DNA of 64,000 nt, from NCBI RefSeq assembly GCF_001856685.1, contig NZ_CP017812.1, positions 1,364,001-1,428,000 of the forward strand. Reading direction: 5' to 3'. The notes beneath the pieces are model-generated. The model was not told the DNA's origin and did no database searches. It worked only from the letters and a program-made list of their open reading frames with translations. The position numbers and the translations under genes are program-made. Shown piece after piece: positions 61,789-64,000 of the stretch. Each line of letters starts with the position of its first letter. Position 1 is the first letter of the stretch. The stretch comes from Boudabousia tangfeifanii. GTDB lineage: Bacteria > Actinomycetota > Actinomycetes > Actinomycetales > Actinomycetaceae.

Positions 61789-64000
61789 ATGGAACAGCAA
61801 AAAATGACACTCCCCGTCCTCTTCGCAGGTCAAGCGAGCAATTGGCTCGCTTGCTGGCAAGACACCGACTTCGGCCAAAGCCAGGGAGCCAAACTATCCG
61901 AACAAGTTTGGGAAGAAGCGAAGGCTAAGCTAGGCGCAGTCCTGCAAGAACTCGTCACCATCGCCCCAGATTCCTTAACTCAAGTTGATCAGCTTTTCCA
62001 AGGCCGCACCCAAGGAGTAACTGCCCAGGACGCTACCGTTTCCATGCCGGCCATTTTGCTCACCCAAATTGCGGCACTAAGCGAATTAGACACTCTTCCC
62101 ATTGAAGTAGACCTTACCGCCAGCTTGGGACATTCCCAAGGCGCCCTCGGATTGAGCGCGGCCAAGGCGCTAAAAGCTAAAGATCGAGGTGCCCTAGTTT
62201 CCGTGGTGGCCCTGTCTGTTTTGCTTTCCTACGCGGCTAAAGCGCAAGTAGCTCAGTGGGGTTGGCCCACCTTAGGTTCGGCCATGCGTTCAGTACGTGG
62301 ACTATGCCAAAACGCTATTGACCGTGCTTTGGCGAAGCAGCACACCGGCTGCGAAGAAACCGAAAAAGTGGCGGTAGCACTCAAGAACGGCCCCCAAACC
62401 TTCGTACTGGCTGGGCATCCGCAAAGTTTGCTTGACTTCGAAGCCATTTGCCAAAAACGGGTAGATGAACGCAATGACGAACTGGCGAACAAACAGCGCG
62501 GAGGCAACGAGATCAACCCAATTTGGGATGAGCTGCCTATCAATGTGCCCTTCCACCACCCGGCCTTCACCCCAGCCCTCGAACATGCCCTGGACTGGGC
62601 GCAAAAATGCCACCTTGCGTTGCCTGAGCTTTCCCAGTTGGCGGCCGCAATCCTCACCGAGTCACACGATTGGCCCAGCGAACTCGTTTCCTTAGCCGGA
62701 AGCTATGACTGGGCGGTAAATCTTGGGCCAGGAGATAGCTTGACTAGATTGAGTTCTACCCTAGTATCGCCTGCCAAATTACAGATCCTCGAAGGCGGCA
62801 ATTATCAGTTGCGTCAGGCCTGGCACACTCCAGGCGTCCTCGACCAGCAAATCCAAGCGGGAGAAGCCGACCGCGCCAAATCCGATTACACGCGTTTTGC
62901 CCCCAAACTAGTCAAACTAGCTGACGGGACTACCCGCCTCGAAACTGCCTTTAGTCGCCTCACCGGAAACTCCCCCGTACTTTTGGCGGGAATGACCCCA
63001 ACTACGGTGGATGCCGAAATTGTGGCTGCTGCCGCCAATGCCGGCTACTGGGCAGAAATGGCCGGTGGCGGCCAGTACTCCCCCGAAGTATTCAACCACA
63101 ACCTCAAAAACTTGGTAGCGGCCCTAGAGATTGGTCGTTGTGCTCAGTTCAATTCCATGTTCTTTGACCGCTACATGTGGAACCTACAGTTTGGCACCCA
63201 ACGGATTGTTTCCAAAGCGCGTGCTGCTGGCGCCCCGCTGAACGGCGTGACCATTTCTGCTGGTATCCCCGAGGTAGCTGAAGCCACCGAACTCATCGCC
63301 AGCCTGACCCAAGACGGTTTCAGCTACATTGCTTTCAAACCGGGCACAATCTCTCAGATCCGCTCTGTGCTGGCCATCGCTAAAGCTAACCCCAATTTCC
63401 AGCTAATCATGCAGGTCGAGGACGGTCACGCGGGTGGACACCATAGTTGGGAAAACCTCGACGACTTGCTGCTTGCTACCTATGACGAAATTCGGGCTAC
63501 CGAAAATGTAGTGCTTTGTGTCGGTGGGGGCATTGGTACCCCACAGATTGCCGCCCGCTACTTGCTTGGTACTTGGTCGGAGAAGTACACGGCTGATCGC
63601 CGCCCAGTTGATGGCATCTTGGTGGGCACTGCCGCCATGACCTGCCTCGAAGCGAAAACTTCCCCCGAAGTCAAGCAACTGCTAAAAGAAACCCCTGGGA
63701 TCGCGCCAGATGATCAGGGTGGTTGGGTCGGTTCTGGCCAGATTCGAGGTGGCGTCACCTCCGGGCTTTCGCACCTTCATGCCGACATGTATGAAATTGC
63801 GAATGATTCTGCCGCTTGCTCTCGTTTGCTTAGCGAAATCGGGGCAGATCTAGAACAAATCACCGCTAGGCGCGAGGAGATCATTGCCGCCCTCGATAAA
63901 ACGGCGAAACCGTATTTTGGCGACCTAGAAACCTTTACTTATCTTCAGTGGGCCCAGCGTTTTGTGGAACTGGCATACCCGTGGACTGACCCTACTTGGC
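61789..64000 (+). CDS. fas: Type I fatty acid synthase, N-terminal part (runs off window)
   Basis: A multidomain bacterial FAS-I that makes long-chain acyl-CoA from malonyl-CoA. The 737 visible residues cover the acyltransferase domain: SLGHSQGALG with active-site Ser116, and the VPFHHPAF histidine region near 255. The enoyl reductase region begins near residue 394 (SPVLLAGMTPTTVDAEIVAA), followed by GGGQYSPEVF, MQVEDGHAGGHHSWENLDD and a glycine-rich GGGIGTPQIAAR flavin site. This matches the AT-ER start of mycobacterial and bifidobacterial FAS-I; later domains lie outside. The ATG at 61789 follows AAAAGGA, 48 bases after accD. Confidence 0.93.
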   Translation, partial: MEQQKMTLPVLFAGQASNWLACWQDTDFGQSQGAKLSEQVWEEAKAKLGAVLQELVTIAPDSLTQVDQLFQGRTQGVTAQDATVSMPAILLTQIAALSELDTLPIEVDLTASLGHSQGALGLSAAKALKAKDRGALVSVVALSVLLSYAAKAQVAQWGWPTLGSAMRSVRGLCQNAIDRALAKQHTGCEETEKVAVALKNGPQTFVLAGHPQSLLDFEAICQKRVDERNDELANKQRGGNEINPIWDELPINVPFHHPAFTPALEHALDWAQKCHLALPELSQLAAAILTESHDWPSELVSLAGSYDWAVNLGPGDSLTRLSSTLVSPAKLQILEGGNYQLRQAWHTPGVLDQQIQAGEADRAKSDYTRFAPKLVKLADGTTRLETAFSRLTGNSPVLLAGMTPTTVDAEIVAAAANAGYWAEMAGGGQYSPEVFNHNLKNLVAALEIGRCAQFNSMFFDRYMWNLQFGTQRIVSKARAAGAPLNGVTISAGIPEVAEATELIASLTQDGFSYIAFKPGTISQIRSVLAIAKANPNFQLIMQVEDGHAGGHHSWENLDDLLLATYDEIRATENVVLCVGGGIGTPQIAARYLLGTWSEKYTADRRPVDGILVGTAAMTCLEAKTSPEVKQLLKETPGIAPDDQGGWVGSGQIRGGVTSGLSHLHADMYEIANDSAACSRLLSEIGADLEQITARREEIIAALDKTAKPYFGDLETFTYLQWAQRFVELAYPWTDPTW

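Noticed and set aside
1..64000. CRISPR arrays, insertion sequences, prophage or attachment sites
   Set aside because: No regularly spaced repeats, transposase, integrase or phage structural genes were seen; the window is dense with conserved chromosomal genes.

Overview
The window is a 64 kb stretch of an actinobacterial chromosome made almost entirely of housekeeping genes. By eye its G+C is only about half, which is low for the phylum. Gene orders typical of Actinobacteria (DUF3040-mraZ-rsmH-ftsL-ftsI-mur; lexA-nrdR; recA-recX-miaB-miaA-dapF-hflX; ClgR-type regulator-DUF3046), a LysX-type fused lysyltransferase/lysyl-tRNA synthetase, a multidomain type I fatty acid synthase and a MurE without the diaminopimelate-binding arginine together suggest a member of the Actinomycetaceae or a close relative. 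The genus cannot be fixed from the sequence alone.

Layout. Positions 1-11.6 kb, minus strand: division and cell wall (dcw) cluster mraZ-rsmH-ftsL-ftsI-murE-murF-mraY-murD-ftsW-murG, with many ATGA stop/start overlaps; murG runs off the left edge. 11.8-16 kb: DUF3040 membrane protein, DNA polymerase IV, a spermidine-synthase-like protein and a PAC2 protein with a long charged tail. 16-20.3 kb, plus strand: a HelD/HelR-like RNA polymerase recycling ATPase overlapping an AMP-forming acyl-CoA ligase. 20.3-22.6 kb: nrdR, a LysM membrane protein and lexA, with four LexA boxes in the lexA/LysM intergenic region. 22.6-33.6 kb: ldh, a DinG-like helicase, hflX, an RsmC-like methyltransferase, dapF, miaA, miaB, cinA, recX and recA (with its own LexA box). 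33.6-39.3 kb: DUF3046, a ClgR-like regulator, pgsA, ftsK and a PfkB kinase. 39.3-48 kb: lysX, rnj, dapA, a GNAT gene, dapB and an M16 peptidase. 48-53.7 kb, plus strand: rbfA-truB-ribF-rpsO-pnp. 53.8-56.3 kb: two unrecognised exported or membrane-anchored proteins. 56.4-64 kb, plus strand: TetR regulator, birA, biotin carboxylase/BCCP, carboxyltransferase and the start of fas (type I fatty acid synthase), which runs off the right edge.

How the genes fit together. The dcw cluster makes lipid II and the septal synthase, and MraZ probably controls it through 10-bp spaced repeats. lexA, recA and the LysM gene form a visible SOS circuit in which the LysM protein is the probable division inhibitor. 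dapA, dapB and dapF most likely supply lysine, because the MurE motif argues against diaminopimelate in the wall. birA, the two carboxylase subunits and fas form one locus from biotin loading to malonyl-CoA to fatty acids, preceded by two operator-like palindromes. No CRISPR array, insertion sequence, prophage, tRNA or rRNA gene was seen, and no gene-free stretch reaches 300 bases. No clearly new system was found. The least explained parts are the two unknown exported proteins at 53.8-56.3 kb, the palindromes upstream of the fatty acid operon and the repeat arrays upstream of mraZ.
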